Positions 7,116-17,228 of a stretch of DNA of 64,000 nt are shown piece by piece. The position numbers and the translations under genes are program-made. The stretch's first letter is position 1. Every line of letters begins with the position of its first letter. The notes under the pieces were generated by a model. It was not told the DNA's origin. It saw nothing but the letters and a program-made list of their open reading frames with translations, and searched no databases. Source of the stretch: Polluticaenibacter yanchengensis (GTDB lineage: Bacteria; Bacteroidota; Bacteroidia; Chitinophagales; Chitinophagaceae); assembly GCA_027854065.1 (NCBI GenBank), contig JAQGEF010000006.1, positions 1 to 64,000 of the forward strand, in the 5' to 3' direction.

Positions 7116-10091
7116 ATGAGAAAAATTGCAGCATTGTTAATTGCCTGCTTTTGTTTAATTGATGTGTATTCTTATGCTCAAAAAACAATAAAAGGCAAAA
7201 TAACAGATTCCAAAGATGGGAGTGCCATTTCAGGCGCAACAATTCAGGCAAAAGGCACTACATTAGGCACTACTTCAGATGATAAAGGAGAGTACCAGAT
7301 TAGTTTGCCGGCCTCTGTAAAAACATTGGTTTTTTCAGCTTTAGGATTTACTACAGTAGAGTTTGGTGTAGATAATATCCCGGCTGTTTTATCTTTAAAA
7401 GAAACTAATCCGCAAGATGATTTAGATGGCGTAGTAGTAGTTGGGTACGGTACCAGGCTAAAGCGTGATATGACGTCTTCTATTGCAAAAGTGACGTCAG
7501 AAGAGTTCGCAAACTTACCATTACCATCTGTTGAACAGGCGCTACAAGGCCGGGCTTCCGGGGTATTTATCAATTCCGGTAGCGGTAAGTTAGGCCAGGG
7601 CATTAAGCTACGTGTACGTGGTATATCTTCTATTTCGGCCAATCAGCAACCTTTTGTAGTAATAGATGGTGTGCCGGTTGTTAACCAGGCAATTGGTTCC
7701 AGTGATGAGGGAGATAATCCATTAGCAACTATTAATCCTGATGATATAGAATCCATCGAAGTATTGAAAGATGCGGCATCTTCTGCTATTTATGGTTCCC
7801 GTGCATCCAATGGTGTATTGTTGATCACAACCAAATCGGGTAGGCAAGGCAAATCGAAAGTAAGTGCCGGTGTGTACACGGGCTGGAGTACGCCGACAAG
7901 AAAAGGGGAGTTTTTAAATGCTGCGCAATACAGGGAATTATTTACAGCTGCAGCAGAAAACATTGGAGAAGATGCAGAAGAGTTATTTGCAGATGAAACC
8001 GGCACAGACGATTGGAATAGTACCAATGATACCAAATGGAGCGATTATAGTTTTCAGAATGGATATGTGCGCCAGTATAATGCATCCATTTCAGGTGGTG
8101 ACGCCAAAACCAAATTTTTGATCAGCGCCAATTATAATGATCAAAAGGGCATTGTTTACGCCAACAGGTTGAACAGGGCATCCGGCCGCATTAATATTGA
8201 GCACAGTCTTAACAGCATCTTTAAGCTGGGTACTAATATTATGTTGAACCAAAGTTATAATTACGCGGTAGCAAGTGATAATGCATTCAGTAACCCAATG
8301 CAGTTGAATGCGATCCCTCCAATACAGGCGGTAAGAAATCCTGATGGTACTTATAATTCCAATACCTTGTATTATAATAACCTGTTGGAGTTTGATGGTA
8401 GTAATTTTAATTTAAATAAAACCTATCGTACGATTAGTAATGCTTTTGTAGAAGCGAGAATTACTCCTAAACTGGTATTCAGAAGTCAGGCAGGTATCGA
8501 CTTTAATAACCTGCAGGAAGAAAACTTCCTAGGAGCAAACACGTTGGATGGCGCACCGAATGGTTATAGTTACAATAACCAGGTAACGGCAAAAGTATTT
8601 ACCAATTCAAATACATTGACATTCAATACTAATTTTTCTGAAAACGATCATTTTGACGTTTTAATAGGTCTTGAGAACCAAAAAGGTACCACATCAGGGG
8701 TTGGAGCTACCGGCCGTGGTTTCCCAAATGCTAAATTTACAAAAATTGAATCTGCCGCAGTTATTGTTGACGGGTCTTCTACAGAAACTGAATTCAAGTT
8801 CATTTCTTATTTTGCACGGGCAAACTATAAACTATTTGATAAATATCTGATCAGTGCAAGTTTTAGAAGGGACGGTTCCAGCCGTTTTGGTGCCAACTCT
8901 AAATATGGAAATTACTCTTCTGTTAGTTTAGGATGGATCTTAAGCGAGGAAAACTTTCTGAATAACTCAAATGTGATCAGTTTGCTTAAATTAAGAGGCA
9001 GTTACGGGTTGACGGGTAATGCGGAGATTGGCAACTTTAGCAGCAGAAGTTTATATGTAGCGGCAGCTTATTACGGCCTTTCCGGTTTAATTACTTCACA
9101 AATTGGCGATAATAACCTTAAGTGGGAAACTACGAACCAGGCTGATCTTGGTCTTGATTTTGGATTGTTTGACAATAGGATTACCGGTGAACTGGACGTG
9201 TTTTCCAAGAAAACAAAGGACTTGCTGTTTAATGTGCCTACACCGGCTATTAATGGTTATACCGTTATACAAAAAAATGTCGGGGATATGACCAATAAAG
9301 GCATTGAAGCTACCATTAACGCATTAGTGGTAAAAGGCAAAGATTTTAGCTGGAGGACGAGTTTTAATATATCTACCTACAAAAATAAAATAACCCGTTT
9401 AACAAATCCAGTAAGCCCTAGCTCCAGAACAATGGGCCGTTTAGCAGAGGGACAGCCGTTTGGCCAGTTTTACGGTTTAAAATATATGGGTGTGGATCCG
9501 GCTAACGGGGATGCCTTATATATGATGGCTGACGGGAAAACAACCAATAACCCTGCTTTAGCAGTAGATACCGTAGTAGGGAATCCTAATCCAAAATATT
9601 ATGGAGGCTGGGGCAACCGCTTTACATTTAAAGCCTTCGACCTGGATATCCAGACCCAGTTTGTAAAAGGCGGAGATATTTTCAACATTGCCGGTATGTT
9701 CCAAAGTGTAAATGGCGATTATTTTGATAACCAGACTGTCGATCAGATGAACTACTGGAAGAAACCGGGAGATATTACAAATATTCCTCAACCGCGCTGG
9801 TATGAAAGTAATGGCTATGCCAAAAGCAGCAGATGGGTACAAGACGGTTCTTATTTCAGGGTTAAAAGCGTCAATCTAGGTTATAATGTTCCAAAGACCA
9901 GCTTAAACAAACTGAAAATAGAGTCACTGAGGATCTATGTTGCAGCGTCTAACTTATTTACATTTACTAAATATACCGGTTATGATCCTGAGGTGAATAC
10001 GCAATACATCAGCGATGTGAACCTTGGACATGATTTTTATACCCCACCTCAAGCTAAAACAATTACAGTAGGTGTTAATGTTGGTCTGTAA
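7116..10091 (+). CDS. SusC/RagA-family TonB-linked outer membrane transporter
   Basis: A 991-residue outer membrane barrel. In order: signal peptide (1-21, ending SYA), a carboxypeptidase-regulatory-like beta domain (about 22-105), the TonB-box/plug junction (VVVVGYGT, about 107-114), a plug domain with the SusC signatures LRVRGISS and VIDGVPV, then a 22-strand-type barrel to the C-terminus. The SusD partner starts 11 bp after the stop, so the two are translationally linked. SusC/D pairs import oligosaccharides or peptides with energy from TonB. No glycoside hydrolase, protease, sigma/anti-sigma pair or hybrid two-component regulator is adjacent, so the substrate cannot be guessed. Confidence 0.95.
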   Translation: MRKIAALLIACFCLIDVYSYAQKTIKGKITDSKDGSAISGATIQAKGTTLGTTSDDKGEYQISLPASVKTLVFSALGFTTVEFGVDNIPAVLSLKETNPQDDLDGVVVVGYGTRLKRDMTSSIAKVTSEEFANLPLPSVEQALQGRASGVFINSGSGKLGQGIKLRVRGISSISANQQPFVVIDGVPVVNQAIGSSDEGDNPLATINPDDIESIEVLKDAASSAIYGSRASNGVLLITTKSGRQGKSKVSAGVYTGWSTPTRKGEFLNAAQYRELFTAAAENIGEDAEELFADETGTDDWNSTNDTKWSDYSFQNGYVRQYNASISGGDAKTKFLISANYNDQKGIVYANRLNRASGRINIEHSLNSIFKLGTNIMLNQSYNYAVASDNAFSNPMQLNAIPPIQAVRNPDGTYNSNTLYYNNLLEFDGSNFNLNKTYRTISNAFVEARITPKLVFRSQAGIDFNNLQEENFLGANTLDGAPNGYSYNNQVTAKVFTNSNTLTFNTNFSENDHFDVLIGLENQKGTTSGVGATGRGFPNAKFTKIESAAVIVDGSSTETEFKFISYFARANYKLFDKYLISASFRRDGSSRFGANSKYGNYSSVSLGWILSEENFLNNSNVISLLKLRGSYGLTGNAEIGNFSSRSLYVAAAYYGLSGLITSQIGDNNLKWETTNQADLGLDFGLFDNRITGELDVFSKKTKDLLFNVPTPAINGYTVIQKNVGDMTNKGIEATINALVVKGKDFSWRTSFNISTYKNKITRLTNPVSPSSRTMGRLAEGQPFGQFYGLKYMGVDPANGDALYMMADGKTTNNPALAVDTVVGNPNPKYYGGWGNRFTFKAFDLDIQTQFVKGGDIFNIAGMFQSVNGDYFDNQTVDQMNYWKKPGDITNIPQPRWYESNGYAKSSRWVQDGSYFRVKSVNLGYNVPKTSLNKLKIESLRIYVAASNLFTFTKYTGYDPEVNTQYISDVNLGHDFYTPPQAKTITVGVNVGL

Positions 10092-10102
10092 AATATACAA
10101 TT

Positions 10103-11485
10103 ATGAAGCAAACTATTTTAAAATATATATTCGCTGTTACTGTTCTGAGTTCTGCTGTTTCATGTAGCAAATACCTGGAGGTAACACCAAAACAATCGAT
10201 AGATGCTGCTACAGCACTGGAAAATGATGAAGATCTGAATGCGCTGATTATTGGAGGTTATTCCATTTTAGGGCGCGGATCTATGTATGGCACTAACTTT
10301 TTAATGTTGCCGGAGTTAATGGGTGGCGATGATATCTGTACCTGGAGAGGAACTTTTACAAGTTTCAGAGAAGTTTATAATAAAAGAATGGCAACCATTA
10401 ATGAAGAAGCCAGGAGAACCTGGGTAAGTGCTTATGATGGTATTAATACCGCGAACCTGGCGTTGGCCAATCTGGATAAGATAAAAGATGCTGATTTCAA
10501 ATTACAAGTAGAAGGAGAAGCCTATTTTATGCGAGGTATTCTTCATTTCGAACTGGTACGTTATTATGCCAAACAATATGTTGCAGCAACAGCAGCAACA
10601 GACATAGGTATTGTTATTAAAACAAGCCCAACCAATAATGAAGAAGATGCATTTCAAATTCTTCCGCGTAACACGGTGGCCCAGGTTTATACTCAGATAA
10701 TAAATGATTTAACAAAAGCAGCCAATTTACTACCAGAAGAGAATGATTTCAGAGCCTCAAAATATACCGCTTATGCATTTTTAAGCAGGGTCTATTTACA
10801 GCAAGGTGATTATGCAAAAGCACGTGATGCTGCCAGCGCAGTTATTGAAAGTGGCCTTTATGTGCCAAATGCGTCTGTGTCTGCCGTATTTTCCAATAAA
10901 AATACGAAAGAGTCAATTTTTGAAATACAACAAACCGACCAGAACAATGCCGGTACCGCTAACGATGGTATGGCCACGTTTTATGCCAGTTTACCTGGTA
11001 TTGGCAGGGCGGATGTACGTGTAAATGCTGATTTACCGGATGACTTTTATGAGGCTTCAGATTTAAGAAAGTCAGAATGGTATTATATAGGTACAGGAGC
11101 CAGGGCCGGTAATACTTATTGTGGAAAATGGAAATCTTTCAGCCAGAACCTGCCGGTTATCCGTATCCCGGAAATGTATTTGACACGTGCTGAAGCCAAC
11201 AGAAGATTGAATACTAATATAGGTGCAACGCCTGCCCAGGATTTAGCGATGGTGGTTAATGCTGTTCGTACAAATACAACGGCGCCTTCCAACCCGACAT
11301 TAGATGATATTCTAAAGGAGAGGACCAGGGAGTTATTATTTGAAGGTCTGCGGATCCACGACTTAAAACGTTTACGCCTGCCAACAGGAGATTATGAATG
11401 GAATGACAATAGCCTGGTATTCCCAATCCCGCAGCGCGAGGTCGATGCTACCAAGGGAGTGATTTCTCAGAATCCTGGCTATTAA
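10103..11485 (+). CDS. SusD/RagB-family surface lipoprotein
   Basis: A 460-residue substrate-binding lipoprotein that caps the SusC barrel. The lipobox ends SAVSC with Cys21 as the lipidated residue. An alpha-helical TPR-like SusD fold follows: EGEAYFMRGILHFELVRYYA (about 137-156) is the typical SusD helix, KYTAYAFLSRVYLQQGDYAKA the next, and the C-terminal RTRELLFEGLRIHDLKRL block is diagnostic. It is paired with the SusC gene 11 bp upstream and ends at a strong bidirectional terminator. At 460 residues it is at the short end for SusD proteins. Confidence 0.95.
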   Translation: MKQTILKYIFAVTVLSSAVSCSKYLEVTPKQSIDAATALENDEDLNALIIGGYSILGRGSMYGTNFLMLPELMGGDDICTWRGTFTSFREVYNKRMATINEEARRTWVSAYDGINTANLALANLDKIKDADFKLQVEGEAYFMRGILHFELVRYYAKQYVAATAATDIGIVIKTSPTNNEEDAFQILPRNTVAQVYTQIINDLTKAANLLPEENDFRASKYTAYAFLSRVYLQQGDYAKARDAASAVIESGLYVPNASVSAVFSNKNTKESIFEIQQTDQNNAGTANDGMATFYASLPGIGRADVRVNADLPDDFYEASDLRKSEWYYIGTGARAGNTYCGKWKSFSQNLPVIRIPEMYLTRAEANRRLNTNIGATPAQDLAMVVNAVRTNTTAPSNPTLDDILKERTRELLFEGLRIHDLKRLRLPTGDYEWNDNSLVFPIPQREVDATKGVISQNPGY

Positions 11486-11507
11486 TTTAAGTGGCCTTTG
11501 TTATACA

Positions 11508-11541
11508 AAAGCGGGTAAGTGACACGTCACTTACCCGCTTT
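11508..11541. terminator. Bidirectional terminator between convergent genes
   Basis: A perfect 16-bp inverted repeat (AAAGCGGGTAAGTGAC and its complement, 2-bp spacer). A- and T-rich ends serve both the SusD gene (plus strand) and the PSP1 gene (minus strand, ending 11548). Confidence 0.85.
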
Positions 11542-11547
11542 CTATTA

Positions 11548-13092
11548 TTAATCTTCTTTATCTTTCTTTTCGTCCCTTCTATGATGAGGCGGTTTCTTCT
11601 GATGTCCTTTGTTTGGATTTCTTTGCTGCTGAGGCTTTTGATTATTAGGCTTTTTGTCACTACCGGTAGATGCCAGTATTTTAGACGCTAAATTATCTAT
11701 AGCGGGATTTGACTCTTTAGGCCCTTCCGCCGGTTGAACATGAATCTTTTTTACAGGTTGCTGTTGCTGAGGTTGTGACTCCCTGCTTTTCCTGTTCTCA
11801 GCCGGTTCTGGCCTTTGCCTTATTCTTTGCTGGTTATTGTTATTATTCTGACCACCATTTTGTTGCTGCTTTTCTTTTTTCCGGTCAAAATGGCTTACCT
11901 GTTTTTCGGCAGATTGCGGGGCTTCAGGTCTGTTGCCCTGTTGTTTTCTGTCGATGTTTTTATTGTTCGCTTTATGCTTATTGTCTTTGTCCTTACGCTT
12001 ACTGCTTTTGTCTAAAGATTTTAAGCTTATCTGGCCAACAACATCTACAAATTCCGGTTCCAGTTCTTTTGATTTATTAGCGGATAATTCTACAGGTTGC
12101 AATTCATCTGCTTTCACTCCACGGTGGTTCAAGGAAAGAATTTCTTTAACCCGCACTATGGTTAACGGGTATAGTCTGTTACTGTCCGGTAAAGTGTACC
12201 ACATCAGGTTTTTGAAGATATCTTTCTTGATGAGCATTGCCCTGCCTTTTGTTGTTTCCAGGAAATCTGCATTTTCAGGAAAATCCTGTAACGCATCCAG
12301 GTAGGTATCCAGCTCGTAGTTTAAACAACATTTCAGGCGACCACATTGTCCGCTCAGTTTTGTTTGGTTAATGCTCAGGTTTTGGTAACGGGCAGCATTT
12401 GTGTTCACACTTTTAAAATCCTGAAGCCAGGTACTGCAACATAATTCACGACCACAACTTCCGATACCACCCACTTTACCGGCTTCCTGGCGGGCACCAA
12501 TCTGGCGCATTTCAACCTTTACGCGGAACTCTGTGGCATATACTTTTATCAGCTCCCTGAAATCCACGCGGTCATCTGCTATGTAGAAGAAAGTCGCTTT
12601 TTTACCATCTGCCTGTATTTCTACTTCGGCTATTTTCATTTGCAGGTTTAGCTGCCTGGCTATTGCCCGGCTGCGGATAAGCACCTCTTTTTCGCGTGCT
12701 TTGTTCTCCTGCATTTTGTCCAGGTCCGTCTGGGTCGCTTTTCTCAGGATCTTTTTCAGGTCGGTATTCAGTTCATTTACATTCTTTTTCTTCATCTGTA
12801 AACGTACCAGTTCCCCGCTTAATGAAACTTCTCCAACATCAAATCCTGCAACACCTTCTACGGCTATCAATTCACCTTTAAAGTAATGTTGTAATGAATT
12901 ATTCCTAAAAAAGTCTTTCCTGCTTCCCTGGTTAAAACTTACTTCTACTATTTTGCAGCTACCCTCCGGGTTTGCAAACGGTAGGTTCATCAACCAATCG
13001 TGTACATTCATACGGTTACAACTGCCGGTACTACAACCGCCATTGCTCTTACACCCGTTTGGTGTACCCGTACCACAACTTCCACATGCCAT
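11548..13092 (-). CDS. PSP1-domain protein, RicT/YaaT-like
   Basis: A 514-residue cytosolic protein. The first 25 residues hold five cysteines (3, 6, 14, 20, 25). The PSP1/RicT core covers about 45-310 and includes GGIGSCGRELCCSTWLQDF and SGQCGRLKCCLNYELDTY, the cysteine clusters of the family. Residues from about 365 are low-complexity, rich in Q, N, K and P. In Bacillus, RicT works with RicA and RicF in an iron-sulfur complex that affects RNase Y and mRNA processing. Whether the Bacteroidota homologue does the same is unknown, and no ricA or ricF is nearby. The start ATG follows an A-rich leader. Confidence 0.85.
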   Translation of the reverse strand: MACGSCGTGTPNGCKSNGGCSTGSCNRMNVHDWLMNLPFANPEGSCKIVEVSFNQGSRKDFFRNNSLQHYFKGELIAVEGVAGFDVGEVSLSGELVRLQMKKKNVNELNTDLKKILRKATQTDLDKMQENKAREKEVLIRSRAIARQLNLQMKIAEVEIQADGKKATFFYIADDRVDFRELIKVYATEFRVKVEMRQIGARQEAGKVGGIGSCGRELCCSTWLQDFKSVNTNAARYQNLSINQTKLSGQCGRLKCCLNYELDTYLDALQDFPENADFLETTKGRAMLIKKDIFKNLMWYTLPDSNRLYPLTIVRVKEILSLNHRGVKADELQPVELSANKSKELEPEFVDVVGQISLKSLDKSSKRKDKDNKHKANNKNIDRKQQGNRPEAPQSAEKQVSHFDRKKEKQQQNGGQNNNNNQQRIRQRPEPAENRKSRESQPQQQQPVKKIHVQPAEGPKESNPAIDNLASKILASTGSDKKPNNQKPQQQRNPNKGHQKKPPHHRRDEKKDKED

Positions 13093-13485
13093 TTTTTTAT
13101 AATTAAAAAGTGCTCGTAATGTTTTTATTTTAACAAGTTATTGGTGTATAAAACAACAAATAACCTATTATTATTTATCGATTTTAAAATACGATAACAC
13201 AAAAAATGAGAGGAAATATTAAAAGTAGAAGTATGTTTTATTACAAATACACCTATAGTATAAACCTACTTTAAGTGTACGTGTTAGTAACCTGATTTTA
13301 TTATGTATATGACAGCTCGTTATTGCGTTAATACAATTTATTGTTTACAAACTATTTATATATATGTTTAAAATAAAATTCAAATCTCTTTGTAATAACA
13401 TTTTTTAATGAACGCTATTACCTTATACTATACGTTATATATTCCGGTCATTTAATCCGCGTTATAAATATAGGCAAATTAAAAT
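13093..13485. other. 393-bp AT-rich spacer, nothing recognised
   Basis: Lies upstream of the PSP1 gene and downstream of the delta-prime gene (both minus strand). I see no open frame longer than about 20 codons, no clear hairpin with a T-run and no repeat. It presumably contains the PSP1 promoter. Confidence 0.5.
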
Positions 13486-14712
13486 CTATTGCGTCAAAAA
13501 TAACGTTTTATCTAACACAATACGTCTAAGCTTTATTGTGAGTGCATGAAAAAGCATTTTTGCATTTGCGTTACGTTCCACAAAATATACCGCATTTTCC
13601 AGTTCTTTCACCATTGCCTGCTGCGTGCTGATCCCGCTTATTTTGTTAATCTTGAGTGCAAATTCTTTTTCTTCTGCTGGCAAATTGAGTTTCCCTTCTC
13701 CAATAATTCTGATGCGTATGCTCAGTTCCAATAGCTGTATAAAATAGCGTAACAACTGCTTTTGTCTCTCCCTGCCCAAATCGGAAATGGTAGCAACCAC
13801 CGTATTCAGCATTTCAAAACGCTTATATTCTGTTGCGCCACGCCAAACCGTCGCATTCAACCAGTCCCGTAAAATAGCGTTCCAGTTTTCCTGGTTATGT
13901 TGTAATAAGTGCAGTGCCTCACGAAAGTTACCATCACATACCAGTGAGAGAGGTCTTGCCTGTTCCGGTGGCACATCGTACCTGTTCACCAGGGCATCAG
14001 CGATATCTTCGTCCGGTAAAGGATTTACCTTTACAATCTGGCAACGGCTGACAATGGTTCCTAAAACCTCGCTTTCGTTTTCCGCAACCAGTAAGAATAA
14101 GGTATCTGCCGGTGGTTCTTCAATCAGTTTTAATAATTTGTTCCCTTCTTTACCCAACATTTCAGGCATCCACATAACCAAAATTTTATAAGGCGCTTCA
14201 AAAGCCTTTAAGTTTAGTTTGCGGATGATGTCCATACATTCGTCGGATGTAATATTTCCCTGCCTGTTTTCCGCTTTTATAAACTGCAGCCAGTCGTATA
14301 AGTTGCCATAAGGTGTTGTTTTATAAAACTGGCGCCATTCTGATATATAATCGGATGATAATGGCTTGTCGCCCGATTTCTTAGGCACCACAGGGTAGGA
14401 GAAATGCAGGTCAGGATGCATTAAATCTGCTGCTTTCTTATCTATATAGTGCTCTTCGCTGCTGTTGTCGGTAGGTGGTTCTTCTTGGGGTAATGCTGTA
14501 AAGCTGCCAAATAAATCAGCAACCTCAGGTCCTTTAGGTGCTTTTTTGCTGTTGATACTTACCAGGTATTGGGCAAAATTCATTGCCAGGGCTAATGCAC
14601 CGCTCCCTTCTTTACCAATAAATAATAAGGCATGACTCAAACGATTGTTAGCCTGCAACGACAATAATTTGTCCTGAACTTCTTTTTGTCCTATAACATC
14701 TTTAAATACCAC
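13486..14712 (-). CDS. holB: DNA polymerase III delta prime subunit
   Basis: A 408-residue clamp-loader ATPase-fold protein. It begins with the domain I signature FKDVIGQKEVQDKL and RLSHALLFIGKEGSG (27-38). The P-loop lysine is replaced (GKEGSGALA), as in delta prime subunits that do not hydrolyse ATP. Further clamp-loader motifs are NKLLKLIEEPP and LFLLVAENESEVLGTIVSRCQIVK, the SRC motif of delta prime and gamma/tau proteins. It acts with DnaX and HolA to load the sliding clamp. The start codon is GTG with no upstream ATG in frame. A promoter-like TTACTTTG lies only 6 bp before it, so the mRNA may be nearly leaderless. Confidence 0.88.
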   Translation of the reverse strand: MVFKDVIGQKEVQDKLLSLQANNRLSHALLFIGKEGSGALALAMNFAQYLVSINSKKAPKGPEVADLFGSFTALPQEEPPTDNSSEEHYIDKKAADLMHPDLHFSYPVVPKKSGDKPLSSDYISEWRQFYKTTPYGNLYDWLQFIKAENRQGNITSDECMDIIRKLNLKAFEAPYKILVMWMPEMLGKEGNKLLKLIEEPPADTLFLLVAENESEVLGTIVSRCQIVKVNPLPDEDIADALVNRYDVPPEQARPLSLVCDGNFREALHLLQHNQENWNAILRDWLNATVWRGATEYKRFEMLNTVVATISDLGRERQKQLLRYFIQLLELSIRIRIIGEGKLNLPAEEKEFALKINKISGISTQQAMVKELENAVYFVERNANAKMLFHALTIKLRRIVLDKTLFLTQ

Positions 14713-14880
14713 GTATGCAAAGTAAACAGTAATTTCCGATTTCTATTTTTAAATTAGTCACATCAATTCACAACAAATCCACAATTAAAGATGTCACTAT
14801 TTTGAATGTTCCACCACATATCCGTAGGATATGGGAATATCTGCCAAAAGAAGTTACGATACAGGCATGGTGTTACCGTA

Positions 14881-15846
14881 TCAATTAACTAACGCAATAA
14901 AGTATTTGCCACCGATCTCTGGCAAATCAGCATTGAAATAAAGATAAACCTGCTGTCCGTTTTCCAGTATAAATTCACATAAATAGTAACTGCCAAAGAA
15001 AAGGCGCCTGATACAACTTGCTTCTATTTTGTATTTATTGTCTTTAGTGGTTACAGACAGCTGCTCCGGGCGAAGAATTATTGAGGGGCCGGTGAATTTT
15101 ACGCCGAGCTTTTTTAAGATGGCGGTATCGGCAATCTCATTATAATAACCAAATAGCCCTGCTACATAACTATTGACAGGCTGATTGTAGATCGTTTCAG
15201 GGGTGCCTTCCTGAATAATTTTCCCGTCACGCATCACAACCAGGTAATCTGCCCAACTGAGTGTGTCTGTGGGCTCGTGCGATACCATGAGTACGGTAAT
15301 TTTCAATTTCTCACTCAGGTCGTTGATAATTTGCTTAAGCGTGGTTTTATGTACCATGTCCAAATTAGAGAACGGTTCGTCAAGTATCAGTAATTTGGGT
15401 TTAGTGGTAAGCAATCTTGCCAATGCTATCCGCTGACGCTCTCCGCCGGATAGCTCATTAGTGCGGCGTTTCAGCAGATGCTGAATATGGCAGATCTCGT
15501 ATAGTTTTTTGGCTTCTTTGGCACTTAGTTTATTGGCATATTCTAAAATCTGTTCTACCCGCAGATTTTTTTGGAGTTCAAAGTACTGGCTGAGAGAAGC
15601 GATGCCGGGATGGCCGGGCAACAATTTTTCACGCATGCTTTCTACATACTCCCCATTAAAATAAACAGCACCAGTATCAGGCTCCCCTGCACCACCTGCT
15701 ATTTTCAGCAAACTACTTTTCCCGGAACCGGTTTCTCCGGCAATGGCTGTTTTTTGCAATGGCGGGATAGAGATATTGATATCTTTCAAAATAAAGTCTG
15801 CACCGTTTAAGTGCAGACTACTGATATTTTTAAGTTCTAATAGCAT
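14881..15846 (-). CDS. ABC transporter ATP-binding protein with a TOBE-like C-terminus
   Basis: A 321-residue ATPase. Walker A is GETGSGKSS (37-45), the signature is LSGGERQRIALARLL, Walker B is LLILDEPFSNLD and the H-loop is VSHEP. The last 90 residues, starting near IILRPEQLSV, resemble the TOBE domain of PotA, MalK and ModC-type import ATPases, so an importer subunit is more likely than an exporter. No permease or binding protein gene is adjacent, so the substrate is unknown. It is the third gene of a minus-strand unit with the phosphatase and hisS, 10 bp after hisS. Confidence 0.85.
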   Translation of the reverse strand: MLLELKNISSLHLNGADFILKDINISIPPLQKTAIAGETGSGKSSLLKIAGGAGEPDTGAVYFNGEYVESMREKLLPGHPGIASLSQYFELQKNLRVEQILEYANKLSAKEAKKLYEICHIQHLLKRRTNELSGGERQRIALARLLTTKPKLLILDEPFSNLDMVHKTTLKQIINDLSEKLKITVLMVSHEPTDTLSWADYLVVMRDGKIIQEGTPETIYNQPVNSYVAGLFGYYNEIADTAILKKLGVKFTGPSIILRPEQLSVTTKDNKYKIEASCIRRLFFGSYYLCEFILENGQQVYLYFNADLPEIGGKYFIALVN

Positions 15847-15856
15847 ATTTATTAGC

Positions 15857-17227
15857 TTATTTAAGCGCCTCCGCTAATTTATCAAATGAATAACGCTCTT
15901 CTGTACGTGCTTGTAAATTCTTTAATATGACTTCCCCGTTTTCCAGCTCTTTACTACCAAGGATTACCGCATATGGAATGGCTTTCTTTTCGGCATATTT
16001 AAATTGCTTGTCGAATTTGCTGTTTTCATGATACAGTTCGCTGGCAATGCCGGCATTGCGCAGTTGCTGCATTAGTTCAAATGCTTTTTTGCTTTCAGCG
16101 TCGCCCAGGTTAAAAAACAATACCTGTGTGCCTGAGCTCACATTGGCTGGAAACTGGTTTAATTCCTCCAGCACATCGTATATACGGTCCAGTCCAAAGC
16201 TAATACCAACACCAGGAATATTCGGTACGCCAAATAAGCCTGTTAGGTCATCATAACGGCCGCCACCGCCAATGCTCCCCATCCTGGCATCCAGGGCTTT
16301 TACTTCGAAAATAATTCCGGTATAATAATTCAGGCCGCGTGCCAGGGTAAAGTCTACATCCAGGCATTCGGTGGCAATACCTTCAGGTTGGTTCAGCACA
16401 TATTCTATTTCTTCAAACCCGGTTTTCGCTGTTTCATTATCGCCCAGTAAAGCTTTCATGGCCGCTATTTTTTCCGCATTACTACCGGTAATTTGCAGGT
16501 ACCTGGTAATAGTTTCTATCTGGCTATCGTTCAGACCGCGCTGTTGCAATTCTTCCTGAACTTTTTCCAGGCCTATTTTATCCAGTTTATCTATGGCCAC
16601 GGTAATATCCACCATTTTATCGGCCCCGCCACTTACTTCTGCTAATGCTGCCAGTATTTTACGGCTGTTTATTTTCAGTTGGATCCGTACGTTCAGTTTG
16701 TCAAAAACCGATGCATAGATGTTAGTCAATTCTACCTCATTAAGTAAGGATTTGCTGCCCACCATATCAGCATCACATTGGTAAAATTCACGGTAACGGC
16801 CACGCTGAGGTTTATCTGCTCGCCAAACCGGCTGTATCTGGTAACGCTTGAAAGGGAATGTGAGTTGTGCATGATTCATCGCCACAAATCTTGCAAACGG
16901 TATTGTTAAATCGTAACGTAATGCCCGTTCTGTAAGGTCCGGGGTATTTTTACCATCCAGTACCTTATCAAATGCGGCCCTGGCTTTCTCGTGTTTCTCC
17001 ACACGCTCCAAACCATTGTTCAGTATCTTAAAGATCAGTTTATCGCCTTCTTCTCCATATTTGCCCATCAGGGTATTCAGATTTTCCATTGCCGGGGTTT
17101 CCAGCGGCTCAAAACCATATACTTCAAATACAGACCGGATGGTATTAATAATATATTGACGCTTTCTCAGCACTTCGGGACTAAAATCTCTGGTGCCCTG
17201 CGGTAAGTTTACATTTACTTTTGCCAT
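15857..17227 (-). CDS. hisS: Histidine-tRNA ligase
   Basis: A 456-residue class II aminoacyl-tRNA synthetase that charges tRNA-His. It opens with the family's LPQGTRDFSP. Motif 2 lies in RGRYREFYQCDADMVG, the HisRS-specific ARGLNYYTG block is present, and motif 3 is in GISFGLDRIYDV with GSIGGGGRYDDL before it. A C-terminal anticodon-binding domain covers about the last 95 residues. The start ATG is 1 bp after the stop of the upstream phosphatase gene, which indicates translational coupling. Confidence 0.97.
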   Translation of the reverse strand: MAKVNVNLPQGTRDFSPEVLRKRQYIINTIRSVFEVYGFEPLETPAMENLNTLMGKYGEEGDKLIFKILNNGLERVEKHEKARAAFDKVLDGKNTPDLTERALRYDLTIPFARFVAMNHAQLTFPFKRYQIQPVWRADKPQRGRYREFYQCDADMVGSKSLLNEVELTNIYASVFDKLNVRIQLKINSRKILAALAEVSGGADKMVDITVAIDKLDKIGLEKVQEELQQRGLNDSQIETITRYLQITGSNAEKIAAMKALLGDNETAKTGFEEIEYVLNQPEGIATECLDVDFTLARGLNYYTGIIFEVKALDARMGSIGGGGRYDDLTGLFGVPNIPGVGISFGLDRIYDVLEELNQFPANVSSGTQVLFFNLGDAESKKAFELMQQLRNAGIASELYHENSKFDKQFKYAEKKAIPYAVILGSKELENGEVILKNLQARTEERYSFDKLAEALK

Positions 17228-17228
17228 T

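Noticed and set aside
7116..11485. The SusC/SusD genes as a full polysaccharide utilisation locus
   Set aside because: No glycoside hydrolase, surface glycan-binding protein or dedicated regulator is adjacent, so only an orphan pair is supported.
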